Virus record (IMG/VR): IMGVR_UViG_3300031211_000487
Location: 1 to 20,578 of that record
Length of the DNA: 20,578 bases
From: a virus
Direction: 5' to 3' (one strand)
In this document: piece after piece, positions 7,599-15,112 of the stretch
How positions within the stretch are numbered: position 1 is the first letter of the stretch
Layout: the number at the start of each line of letters is the position of its first letter
Notes under the pieces: generated by a model
The model's input: the letters and a program-made list of their open reading frames with translations, nothing else
What the model was told of the DNA's origin: nothing
Database searches by the model: none
Position numbers and translations under genes: made by a program

Positions 7599-9605
7599 AT
7601 GAGTGAGCAATTTATAATAGTATCAAGCATAATGTTAGTATTTTTAATTAGTGTTTTTATAGAAAATTTTGTTAGATTCTATAAACTACTTTTTAAGAAC
7701 CAAATAACAAAAAATACTACATTAAATTGTGGAATTTTTGCTTGGTCAGGAAATAGTAATGATAAATTTACTAAAGCAAAATTTGATATCTTAGGAATAT
7801 ATAATGATTCAAGAGGTGGAGATGGTTGTGGAATTTCTAAAAATTCTGAAATTATAAAAAATATTAAAAAAGATAAATATTTTAAAGATTTTTTAATTAA
7901 TAAAAATTATAATAATGATTTAGAAAACAATTATATAATAGGTCATACTAGAAACTCTAGTAAAGGTTTAAAAAATGAGGAAAATACTCATCCTTTTGGA
8001 TTTGGAGAAGACAAAAATAAAGGATATGAGTTTATAGGAGTACATAATGGTACTCTTTATAATGAAAATGATATTGCTAAAAAATATAAATGTAATAAAT
8101 TTAAAAATGATAGCAGTATTTTATTAGAAGCCATTTTTAATTCTAAAAGTTTTAAACCTTTAAGTGAATATTTAGGTGCAGCAGCAACAGTTTTTACTAA
8201 TACTAATGAACCTAATACTATTTATGCTTTTAGAGGGGAATCTAAAAAGTATAAGAATGATAAAAATACTGAAAAAGAAAGACCTTTATATTATTATCAA
8301 GAATCTAAAAACAGTCTTTATATTTCTTCAATGGAAGAATCTTTAATAGCTATTACTGAAAATGAAAAAGATATTGAAAAAATATTTGAATTTAAATTTA
8401 ATACAGTATATAAAATTAAAGATGGTAATGTAGAAAAAGCTGAAACTTTTAAAATTAGTAGACAAAAAATGACTCAAAGGATTCAATATAGTAATCATTC
8501 TAATTATAATAATGAAGTCCCAAATCATTGGAAAGAAAATAAAATATCTGATAATGTTGATAAAATTACTAGTAATTATAAAAATAGAAGAAGCAGAAGA
8601 TTAAAAAATTCTTCCAATGATACTTCTAATGTTTTTAAAATTAAAGATGAAGTAATTTCAAATAAAGATAGAAAAAGAAATAAAATTGTCTTTGAAAATT
8701 TTCTTTATAGAAGAAATGGTCATGTTACTAATGGTATATTTATATACACTAAAGAAGAGAAGTTTATTTATTTAGAAGAAGACTTAGTTGATGCATATCA
8801 AGTATTTTTTACTGATTATTTAGGTAAACCTTATGATAAAATTAGTGGTAAATTTAAAAAAAGTATAAGTGAAATAAAACATGAAGATTATTATATACCA
8901 TTTGATGCTAGAATATATAATGATTATGAAAATTATCCTTTTATTTATATTGTAGATGGAATAAGAGTAATTAGAAAAAGTGATTATAATGTTTTAAATA
9001 CTCAAAAAGCTAAAAATAGTTTAGATTTTATTGAAAAAGCTAGTTGGTGCGCTACTCACCCTATTTTAAATAGAAAAAGAGAAGCTATTAAAAATGGAAA
9101 TAAAATAGAATTTATGAGATTTAATCCTTTAAATTCAGATTTTATTTATACAATTGTAAATGGAAGTGTTACTACTAGAAAAAATAATTATTCAGATAAT
9201 TTTTTAAATGGGATAAAACTAGAAGATGAAATTATAACTGCAGATCAATATACTGGTAAAGTTATTAAATTAAATTCTATAAATGAAAAAGAAATTTCAA
9301 AATTTGATGAAATTACTTCAACATTATCTAATAAAGAAATAAATGAATTAAAAAGAAAAGGAAATGAAATAATTAAATTATTTGATTTAGAACCTTATAC
9401 TGAAAAAGAAAATGAAGAAACACTTGAAAAATTCTCATTTTTATTTAGTAAAATGGAAAATATGTATAATAAATACATGATTAGAAAAAGAGAATCTTTT
9501 AATAAAATTGAAGATTGTAATTATTCTAAACAAATGACTAGTGCAATTGATAATTTTGGTAAAGAACTTGAAGAAATTAATAATAATCTTTTAATAAATA
9601 GTTAA
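7599..9605 (+). CDS. Class II glutamine amidotransferase with membrane-spanning leader and unknown C-terminal half
   Basis: This is a 668-residue protein. Residues 6-24 (IIVSSIMLVFLISVFIENF) form a predicted membrane segment followed by basic residues, which suggests a cytoplasmic body. The Ntn-hydrolase amidotransferase domain starts at C44 (NCGIFAWSG) and continues with SRGGDGCG (71-78), IIGHTRNSSKG (113-123), THPFGFG (130-136) and FIGVHNGTLYN (145-155), that is all the glutamine-binding and oxyanion motifs. Class II enzymes need Cys at the mature N-terminus, and no ATG, GTG or TTG codon lies next to C44, so removal of a 43-residue leader (as in PurF or GltB propeptides) is implied. A charged linker (about 290-350) leads to an unassigned region with two long beta-rich parts and a helical tail. 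The gene lies between two amidoligases and probably supplies ammonia or transfers glutamine amide. Confidence 0.82.
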   Translation: MSEQFIIVSSIMLVFLISVFIENFVRFYKLLFKNQITKNTTLNCGIFAWSGNSNDKFTKAKFDILGIYNDSRGGDGCGISKNSEIIKNIKKDKYFKDFLINKNYNNDLENNYIIGHTRNSSKGLKNEENTHPFGFGEDKNKGYEFIGVHNGTLYNENDIAKKYKCNKFKNDSSILLEAIFNSKSFKPLSEYLGAAATVFTNTNEPNTIYAFRGESKKYKNDKNTEKERPLYYYQESKNSLYISSMEESLIAITENEKDIEKIFEFKFNTVYKIKDGNVEKAETFKISRQKMTQRIQYSNHSNYNNEVPNHWKENKISDNVDKITSNYKNRRSRRLKNSSNDTSNVFKIKDEVISNKDRKRNKIVFENFLYRRNGHVTNGIFIYTKEEKFIYLEEDLVDAYQVFFTDYLGKPYDKISGKFKKSISEIKHEDYYIPFDARIYNDYENYPFIYIVDGIRVIRKSDYNVLNTQKAKNSLDFIEKASWCATHPILNRKREAIKNGNKIEFMRFNPLNSDFIYTIVNGSVTTRKNNYSDNFLNGIKLEDEIITADQYTGKVIKLNSINEKEISKFDEITSTLSNKEINELKRKGNEIIKLFDLEPYTEKENEETLEKFSFLFSKMENMYNKYMIRKRESFNKIEDCNYSKQMTSAIDNFGKELEEINNNLLINS

Positions 9606-9610
9606 ATATT

Positions 9611-10738
9611 ATGTCAAACAAAGAAGTAACTACAATTACGGGAAAAAAAGAATTAAAAATTAATTGTAGAAAAATAGAAAATGAATACTATTTAATAGGA
9701 GATAGAAAAATAAAAGATTCTGGCGATTGCTATCCTATTAATGGTAGGTATTATAAAAATAATACTGATTATATTATCTATGACCATTTACATAAAAGAT
9801 ATGAAATTAATAATGTAAATTATGTAAAAGGAGTTGTTAATATTATTAGTAAAGATAAATTAGAAATAGGATATTTTTTAAATAATGATTTAATGACTAC
9901 ATTACGAGATGTTAAAACAAATTTTGTTTATTTTGTAATGAATTATTCTTTATTAGATGATACTAATTATGTTCTTAATAAAACTAGTAATATTTATTGT
10001 CATTATAGTAAATTGACTCCATTAAATATATTAAATTATAAAAAAATAGATTATGGATATAAACAAAGTTTAAATTATAACATTACTCCTGAAACTATAA
10101 AACTTGTTAAAGATAGATATTTAAATAATTTACAATATTTAAAAAAATATAATTTTTCTTATGGAATAAAAGAATATTTAAATGGACTTAGTTTTGGTGC
10201 AGAATTTGAAACAAGTAAAGGAGTTATTCCTAAAGAATATTGTTTAGCAAATGCATTAGTACCTCTTAGAGATGGGAGTATTAAAGGATTAGAATATGTA
10301 ACTTTACCCTTAGAAGGGGAAAAAGGTATTAATTCATTAATTAATAGTTCTAAATTAATTAATGAATATACTAGTTATGATGATACTTGTTCTTTTCATT
10401 TGCACTTAGGAAATGTACCAAGAACAGAATCTTTTATTGCTGCTTTATTTAAATTATCTTTATTTATTCAAGATGACATATTTAAAATGTTTCCTTTGTA
10501 TAAAAAAGATAATAGAGGGTATAAAAGAAAAAATTATACTGCACCATTACCAACTGTAGAATTATTATCTAAATTAGACAATAAAATTACACCTTCTAAT
10601 TTAAAAAGTAATTTTTCAAAAATATTTAATTATCTTTCTGATGGTAGAGATTATAATGAGTATAATAAAGAATTAAATTATGTAACTAATCACCCTAATG
10701 ATCCTAATAATACTAGAAAATGGAATATTAAATCACGT
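9611..10738 (+). CDS. Amidoligase (second copy), exon 1
   Basis: Exon 1 encodes residues 1-376 of a gene split by a group I intron; the frame meets a TAA at 10739-10741 only because the intron starts there. Residues 1-190 form a beta-rich, Tyr/Asn-rich region of unknown function (for example DSGDCYPINGRYYKN, 36-50). The amidoligase domain starts at LSFGAEFETSKG (193-204) with catalytic E198/E200, then PLRDGSIKGLEYVTLP (218-233) and SFHLHLGNVP (261-270). Joining base 10738 to 11632 keeps the frame (Arg376-Tyr377) and rebuilds the motif RYHWINF. The full product would be 573 residues. It is related to the Amidoligase_2 family of predicted ATP-dependent amide-forming ligases and starts 5 bases after the class II amidotransferase gene. 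Confidence 0.85.
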
Positions 10739-10819
10739 TAACAATATAGCGTAGTAATACAGTAATGTATTATAAAAAATATTGGGTGAATTCAAAGAAA
10801 GTCTTCATAAAATTAGGTT

Positions 10820-10862
10820 AATTGGAATATATTTTGTATGTTTGTATAAAAATATTCCAATT
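10820..10862 (+). promoter_or_regulatory. Hairpin ending at the endonuclease start codon
   Basis: A perfect 11-bp stem, AATTGGAATAT (10820-10830) with ATATTCCAATT (10852-10862), ends at the base before ATG 10863. It may be part of the intron P4-P6 domain, or it may hide the translation start of the endonuclease in the unspliced RNA, as known hairpins do in T4 intron ORFs. It also marks ATG 10863 as the likely start. Confidence 0.55.
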
Positions 10863-11447
10863 ATGAAAAAATTAAACATGAAAAAAGGTAGTTATACTAA
10901 TTACCCTTTTAAAAAGAATCAAGAAATTGATGGTATTATTATTTTAGAAAATGATTTTGTCTTTACTGAAGATAGATATTTTGTTAAATATGAATGTAAA
11001 TGTGGTAATATAGATTATAAACGTTTATCTCATTTACAAAAAATGAAATATAAAGTTTGTAAAAAATGTTCAAGGACTAATAAATATCCTGAACAAAGAA
11101 AAGCTAGAAATCATTTTGAAAATAATATACATAAACAATGGATTAAAAATATTAACTTTAATTTAAAAAGAGGTAATAGAATTTTAAAAAATAATTTAAC
11201 AAGTAAAGATTTATATAATCAAATTGTTAAACAAAATTTTAAATGTTATTACTCTGGAGTAAAATTAAATGTTGTTGATATATTTAAAAAAGATTCTAAC
11301 GGTTCTATAGATAGAATTGATTCAGATAAAGACTATACAGTTGATAATATACATTGGGTTTATAAACCTATAAATATTATGAAAAATGGACTTAATTCTG
11401 ATGTATTTATAGAAATGTGTGATTTAATTTCAAATTTTAAAAGATAA
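10863..11447 (+). CDS. Intron-encoded zinc-ribbon/HNH homing endonuclease
   Basis: The 194-residue protein (ATG 10863; the frame also reads back to a TTG at 10782 inside ribozyme P3, which is unlikely to be used) has a four-cysteine zinc ribbon at C45, C47, C66 and C69 (ECKCGN and VCKKCS). A KCYYSGVKL segment (127-135) follows, and then an HNH-type core with SIDRIDSDKDYTVDNIHWV (148-166) and INIMKNGL (170-177), including N162, H164 and N171. This layout is that of phage HNH homing enzymes which cut intronless alleles so that the intron is copied. It is nested in the intron that interrupts the second amidoligase and is best seen as a passenger of that mobile element. Confidence 0.88.
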   Translation: MKKLNMKKGSYTNYPFKKNQEIDGIIILENDFVFTEDRYFVKYECKCGNIDYKRLSHLQKMKYKVCKKCSRTNKYPEQRKARNHFENNIHKQWIKNINFNLKRGNRILKNNLTSKDLYNQIVKQNFKCYYSGVKLNVVDIFKKDSNGSIDRIDSDKDYTVDNIHWVYKPINIMKNGLNSDVFIEMCDLISNFKR

Positions 11448-11631
11448 TTTTGAGCTAAGCTTGTAGCTAAATGCTACTTGAAAGTGCAACGACTAGGTAT
11501 TGAAACTACATATGTAGAATATAATATACTCACGAGCGCCCAACATCCTACAGTCGGTAGGATGATGACATAGTCTGGACTATATGGAAACATATAGAAG
11601 TAGTAATTAAAAAAGCTACGATAACAATTCG

Positions 11632-12225
11632 TATCATTGGATTAATTTTGTACCTTTATTATTTGGTAATAAACAAACTATAGAATTTAGAATTCATACA
11701 CCTATTAAAGATCCTAATAAAATTATTTCTTTTTTATTGTTTTGTTCTAAATTAATTAATTTTACCAAACAAAATGAAGATTTAATTTTAAGTTCTGATA
11801 ATACTGAATATTTTGATTTACTAAATATTTTTAATTCTAAAACTAGTAACTATAAAGGCAGTAGAAAATTAGATTCAGAAGTTATAAATTATTATATACA
11901 TAGAAAAAATGCAACTAAATTATTTTCAAAAAATAATGATTATAATTATGATGAAAAAAAATTTTTATATGACCCAAAAATAGATTTTAATTATGAATAT
12001 AATACTTATTTTTTGAGTAAAGAACATTATGAAGAAAAAGAAAAATTAAAAAAAACTTTAGATTCAGAATTAGAAGCTTCAAGAACTGTAAATTCTTGGT
12101 TTCATAATGAAGAAGTTTCAGACCGTGAATCTGCAGCAATGAGAGCAATAAATAAAAGAATTAATCAATCATCTGGTCCAGCTTTAACAGTTCCGCTTTC
12201 CTCTTATATTTTTAGAGATGAATAA
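11632..12225 (+). CDS. Amidoligase (second copy), exon 2
   Basis: Exon 2 continues codon 377 of the gene starting at 9611. It opens with YHWINFVPLLFGNKQTIEFR (377-396), the conserved C-terminal motif of Amidoligase_2-like proteins, where TIEFR supplies the arginine that contacts ATP. An open frame without its own ATG runs from the splice site to TAA at 12223-12225; a TTG at 11737 in the same frame is not a plausible start because it would drop the motif. The remainder (about 420-573) is charged and helical, ending SSGPALTVPLSSYIFRDE. Both halves are intact, which argues that the intron splices and the enzyme is made. Confidence 0.83.
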   Translation, partial: YHWINFVPLLFGNKQTIEFRIHTPIKDPNKIISFLLFCSKLINFTKQNEDLILSSDNTEYFDLLNIFNSKTSNYKGSRKLDSEVINYYIHRKNATKLFSKNNDYNYDEKKFLYDPKIDFNYEYNTYFLSKEHYEEKEKLKKTLDSELEASRTVNSWFHNEEVSDRESAAMRAINKRINQSSGPALTVPLSSYIFRDE

Positions 12226-12260
12226 GGTAATGATTCTAATAATAAATTTAAAATAATATT

Positions 12261-12968
12261 ATGAAAGTTAAATTAAATACTGAAAATAAATTTAAAAACT
12301 ATACAGAGAGTTTATTAGAATGGAATAAAAAATTAGTAAATCCTTTTAATAAAAATTATTTTAAGTTATTAGATACTTTTTTAAATAAAGGAAGTGCTCA
12401 AGGAAAATTTCATCATAAAACTAATGAGATTTTTAAAGCTTTTGAGTTTGTTGATCCTAATAATGTTCCTGTAGTTATTATGTCAGATACTTCACATATA
12501 TCTACAGGATTGCCTTATGGCAGTATGTTAACATCTACTGGTAATACAATGAATAATTGTATTGATCATATAGAAAATGCTATAGAAAGAGATTTAAGAG
12601 AAGGATTTAATATGAATTTTGACTCTTCTTTAGAATCTTGGGCAATGCAAAATGTATTATTATTAAATACTAATTATACATATGCTCCTGGATATGGTGA
12701 AGATTATAGTAAAATTTGGAAAAAGTTTAATACTAAAATAATTCAATCATTAAATATAAACAGAGTTGGAATACATTTTGTATTTTTAGGTAGAAAAAGT
12801 AACTATTACAATTCTTTAATAAATAAAGCAAAACATTGGACATATTTAGAAAATAGACCAGAAGAAAAAAAAAGTGAATTTAATGTAAAATTTATGAAAT
12901 CTATTAATGAAAAATTAAGAGATTCTAATGGTAAAGAATCAGAAATACAATGGCATAAATATATTTAA
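12261..12968 (+). CDS. Uracil-DNA-glycosylase-fold protein with altered active-site motifs
   Basis: The 235-residue protein follows family 1 UDG along its length: VPVVIMSDTSH (69-79) at the GQDPYH motif, TGLPYG (82-87) at the GLxF stacking site, SLESWAMQNVLLLNTNYTY (123-141) with the uracil-binding N136, IHFVFLGRKS (171-180), and FNVKFMKSINEKLRDSNGK (207-225) with the terminal IQW. The catalytic Asp (D76) and His (H79) of motif A are kept. The Pro-Tyr between them is Thr-Ser, and the HPSPLS loop is RPEEKK (199-204). In known UDGs the Tyr blocks thymine, and the loop His stabilises the leaving base. The enzyme may therefore be weak, non-catalytic or aimed at another base. It starts 35 bases after the amidoligase. 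Confidence 0.78.
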   Translation: MKVKLNTENKFKNYTESLLEWNKKLVNPFNKNYFKLLDTFLNKGSAQGKFHHKTNEIFKAFEFVDPNNVPVVIMSDTSHISTGLPYGSMLTSTGNTMNNCIDHIENAIERDLREGFNMNFDSSLESWAMQNVLLLNTNYTYAPGYGEDYSKIWKKFNTKIIQSLNINRVGIHFVFLGRKSNYYNSLINKAKHWTYLENRPEEKKSEFNVKFMKSINEKLRDSNGKESEIQWHKYI

Positions 12969-12991
12969 TTATAAATTAAATGCTTATTAAC

Positions 12992-13022
12992 TTGTATAAT
13001 ATAAATTTTTTTAGTATATTTG
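12992..13022 (+). promoter_or_regulatory. Bacteroidota-type promoter (TTG-N20-TATATTTG)
   Basis: TTG at 12992-12994 is followed after 20 bases by TATATTTG at 13015-13022, an exact match to the Bacteroidota -7 consensus TAnnTTTG with the proper distance from the -33 TTG. Transcription would start near 13029, just before the ATG at 13045. It lies in the only clear non-coding gap between the UDG-like and RusA-like genes. Confidence 0.7.
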
Positions 13023-13044
13023 TATTTAATTAAAAAAATTTATA

Positions 13045-13515
13045 ATGATTTTTATAGAAGGTAATGTGCCAAGTTTAAAAAATAGTAAAATTAAAACTAA
13101 TAGAGGAATATTTGCTTCCCCTACTGTTAATAAGTATATTAGAAAGCTAGGGATTCAATCTTTTAGTTCTAGTAAAAAAGAAATTAAAGGTTATGTTGAT
13201 ACTAAAAATAAGCCTAACATTTTTGCTAAAAAAACTAAAAACTTGAAAAAAGAGATTGAATCTAAAGGCTTTCCAATATTTATTGGATATCATCAAGTTA
13301 GGAAAACAAAAAGATTATTTGACTTTAGTAATAGTGTAGAAATAATACAAGATTTATTAACTGCTCATGATATTATTGAAGATGATAATGTAAAATTTGT
13401 ATTTCCTATACCAATGACAAAAAAAGGAAAATTACCAACTACTAATAATATTAGAAAAAAGGATTGGTACAGCGTAGATAAAGAAAATCCAGGAGTTTAT
13501 ATTAAAATATTTTAA
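13045..13515 (+). CDS. RusA-like Holliday junction resolvase
   Basis: The 156-residue protein begins FIEGNVPSLKNSK (3-15), the basic-hydrophobic start of RusA-type resolvases. It carries the acidic core KRLFDFSNSVEIIQDLL (89-105) and AHDIIEDDNV (107-116), in which D93, D103 and D113/D114 stand where RusA has its metal-binding aspartates. RusA dimers cut four-way junctions symmetrically, which phages need to resolve branched replication or recombination DNA before packaging. A Lys-rich insertion (about 41-75) makes it longer than E. coli RusA (120 aa). It is the first gene behind the promoter at 12992-13022. Confidence 0.8.
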   Translation: MIFIEGNVPSLKNSKIKTNRGIFASPTVNKYIRKLGIQSFSSSKKEIKGYVDTKNKPNIFAKKTKNLKKEIESKGFPIFIGYHQVRKTKRLFDFSNSVEIIQDLLTAHDIIEDDNVKFVFPIPMTKKGKLPTTNNIRKKDWYSVDKENPGVYIKIF

Positions 13516-13546
13516 ATAAAAAATTTATGAAATAAAAATTAAAATA

Positions 13547-14551
13547 ATGAATGAAGAATTGGAAGAATTGTTTAAACACAATTTGAATGAAGAAAAAAAA
13601 TTAATGCTATCATATAGTAGATTATCATCTTTTGATACTATAGGACCTAAAGTTTTAATTAATAGACCCAAAATTGACAATATTGGTGTAAAAATGGGTT
13701 CACTAATAGATGATTTACTATTAAGTCCAGATATATATAAAACTAATTATTATAAATTTGATGGCAAAAAACCTACTGCAACTTTAGGTAAATTATCAGA
13801 CATTATTATTGCTAATTTTGTTAAAATACCAAATAAAGATAAAATTTTAAAAATTTGTAAAAAAAATGATTTTTGGAAAAGGCAAAGTGATGAAAATATA
13901 ATCAAAAACTTTGATAAAGAAGAATTTTATGAATATATTAAAGCTTATATAGAATCTAAGAGTAAAATATTAATTACTTCTGAAGATTATAAAAAAGCTA
14001 TTTTAATAAAAAATACTTTACTTACTCATAACCACAGTAAGGAAATATTTAAAAGAGATCATAGAGTTTATCAATTTCCTTTTAAAATAGATATAGAAAA
14101 TATTATTTTAAGAGGTATTATAGATATATGCACAATAAATCATAAAGAAAAAACTGTTGAATTTATTGATTTAAAAACAGGTGCTGCAAATTCTTTAGAC
14201 TTTCAAAGAAATTTTTTAAAACATAGGTATTATTTTCAATCAGCAATATATCAAAAAGCGTTTGAAGTATTTAAAAAAGAATTAGAATTAAGTGATGAAT
14301 ATACTTTAAAGCCATTTCAATTTCTTTATATTAGCAGGAGTGAACAAATACCTGTAATATATGAAATTGATGAAAAATGGAATAAAGCAGCTTTTCATGG
14401 TTTTACATTAAATAAATATACTTATAAAGGTATTATAGAACTTATTGATGATGCTAAATGGCATTGGAAACATAAAGTTTTTAATTTACCAAGAGAAATA
14501 TATGAAAATAATGGTAAAATGATTATGAGAAGTAATTTAATAGAAGTATAG
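13547..14551 (+). CDS. PD-(D/E)XK exonuclease (Cas4/RecB-like)
   Basis: The 334-residue protein has LSYSRLSSFD (21-30) and KMGSLIDDLLLSPD (49-62), as in phage exonucleases of the PDDEXK_1/DUF3799 type. The catalytic core is ILRGIIDI (187-194) with D193, EFIDLKTG (205-212) with D208 and K210, and the helix YYFQSAIYQKAF (228-239) giving the QxxxY motif. Such enzymes resect linear DNA ends to make ssDNA for annealing by a Sak4- or Rad52-like protein; a Sak4-like ATPase and SSB-like gene lie upstream in the window. There are no cysteines placed for a Cas4 iron-sulfur cluster. The stop TAG abuts the next ATG directly. Confidence 0.85.
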   Translation: MNEELEELFKHNLNEEKKLMLSYSRLSSFDTIGPKVLINRPKIDNIGVKMGSLIDDLLLSPDIYKTNYYKFDGKKPTATLGKLSDIIIANFVKIPNKDKILKICKKNDFWKRQSDENIIKNFDKEEFYEYIKAYIESKSKILITSEDYKKAILIKNTLLTHNHSKEIFKRDHRVYQFPFKIDIENIILRGIIDICTINHKEKTVEFIDLKTGAANSLDFQRNFLKHRYYFQSAIYQKAFEVFKKELELSDEYTLKPFQFLYISRSEQIPVIYEIDEKWNKAAFHGFTLNKYTYKGIIELIDDAKWHWKHKVFNLPREIYENNGKMIMRSNLIEV

Positions 14552-15112
14552 ATGAGAAACATATCCACAACATATTTATTTCCATTGATAAATGACATAT
14601 TAGAAATAAATTATAATTTTTATTCTAAATATGTTAAAACTACTTATATTAATAGTGATTTATACAAAGATAAGAAATATTTTTATATTTTAATTGATTA
14701 TGATTTTAAAATTCCAGAATTTAGACAGGAAGAAGAAAGATTAATGAATTTTGATATATTTATAGATTCTGTAGATGTAGATGAAGATACAGTATTAATG
14801 ATTTATGAATTTCCTAAATCTTATGAAAAAGAATTTGAATATTTTAAAAAAGGTAAATATTCTAAATTTGGAAATGATGCTAAAATGAAAATTTTAAAAT
14901 TTTTTCACAGATTGTTAGGAACTTCTACGGAAGGATTAAAAATTCTTACAAAAATTAAACATGTACTTTATAGAAATAGTATTCTTAAAGAGCAATTAGA
15001 AGAAAGTTTAGAAATAAAATTAAATACAGATGCAGAATTAGGTAGTATAATGGATAATAACAAAGAAACAGTAAAAATAGACAAAAAGAAATTAAAAATA
15101 GAGAATTTATGA
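14552..15112 (+). CDS. Conserved phage protein of unknown function (186 aa)
   Basis: The ATG touches the exonuclease stop (TAG then ATG at 14552), and the gene ends with an ATGA overlap with dUTPase, so it belongs to the recombination-to-dUTPase unit. The protein has a mixed alpha/beta N-terminal half with many Tyr and Phe, including FYILIDYDFKIPEF (44-57), and YFKKGKYSKF (97-106). A Lys-rich helical half follows, ending in a charged tail NKETVKIDKKKLKIENL. No catalytic motif, signal peptide or membrane segment is seen. Position next to an exonuclease suggests an accessory of the recombination system, by inference only. Confidence 0.72.
   Translation: MRNISTTYLFPLINDILEINYNFYSKYVKTTYINSDLYKDKKYFYILIDYDFKIPEFRQEEERLMNFDIFIDSVDVDEDTVLMIYEFPKSYEKEFEYFKKGKYSKFGNDAKMKILKFFHRLLGTSTEGLKILTKIKHVLYRNSILKEQLEESLEIKLNTDAELGSIMDNNKETVKIDKKKLKIENL

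Larger units (their letters stand above)
10739..11631 (+). mobile_element. Group I intron (IA type) with internal HNH endonuclease gene
   Basis: The ribozyme parts are visible by eye. P1: exon bases 10735-10738 (ACGT) pair with GCGT at 10749-10752, placing a U-G wobble at the 5' splice site (U10738-G10749). P2: TAATAC 10755-10760 with GTATTA 10767-10772. P3: TTGGG 10782-10786 with CCCAA 11539-11543. P7: GACTA 11491-11495 with TAGTC 11571-11575. An extra P7.1-like hairpin, CTACATATGTAG, is at 11506-11517. P8: CATCCTA 11544-11550 with TAGGATG 11558-11564. P9: CTATATG 11580-11586 with CATATAG 11591-11597, capped by a GAAA loop. P10: ATA 10746-10748 with TAT 11632-11634. The conserved R-like GTGCAACGACTA and S-like GACATAGTC elements are present. 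The intron ends in G11631. The inserted ORF lies between P3 and P7. Confidence 0.92.

Noticed and set aside
8343-8528. Minus-strand frame of 61 codons
   Set aside because: Antisense to the class II amidotransferase; low-complexity Phe/Ile product.
10739-10741. In-frame TAA that seems to truncate the second amidoligase, suggesting a pseudogene
   Set aside because: The stop is the first codon of a well-formed group I intron; splicing 10738 to 11632 restores the frame and a conserved motif.
10782-10862. Longer endonuclease reading from TTG 10782
   Set aside because: These bases include ribozyme P3 and a hairpin; ATG 10863 gives the complete zinc-ribbon/HNH protein.
11737-12225. Independent gene starting at TTG 11737
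   Set aside because: The frame is continuous with exon 2 from 11632, and the conserved amidoligase motif lies upstream of the TTG.
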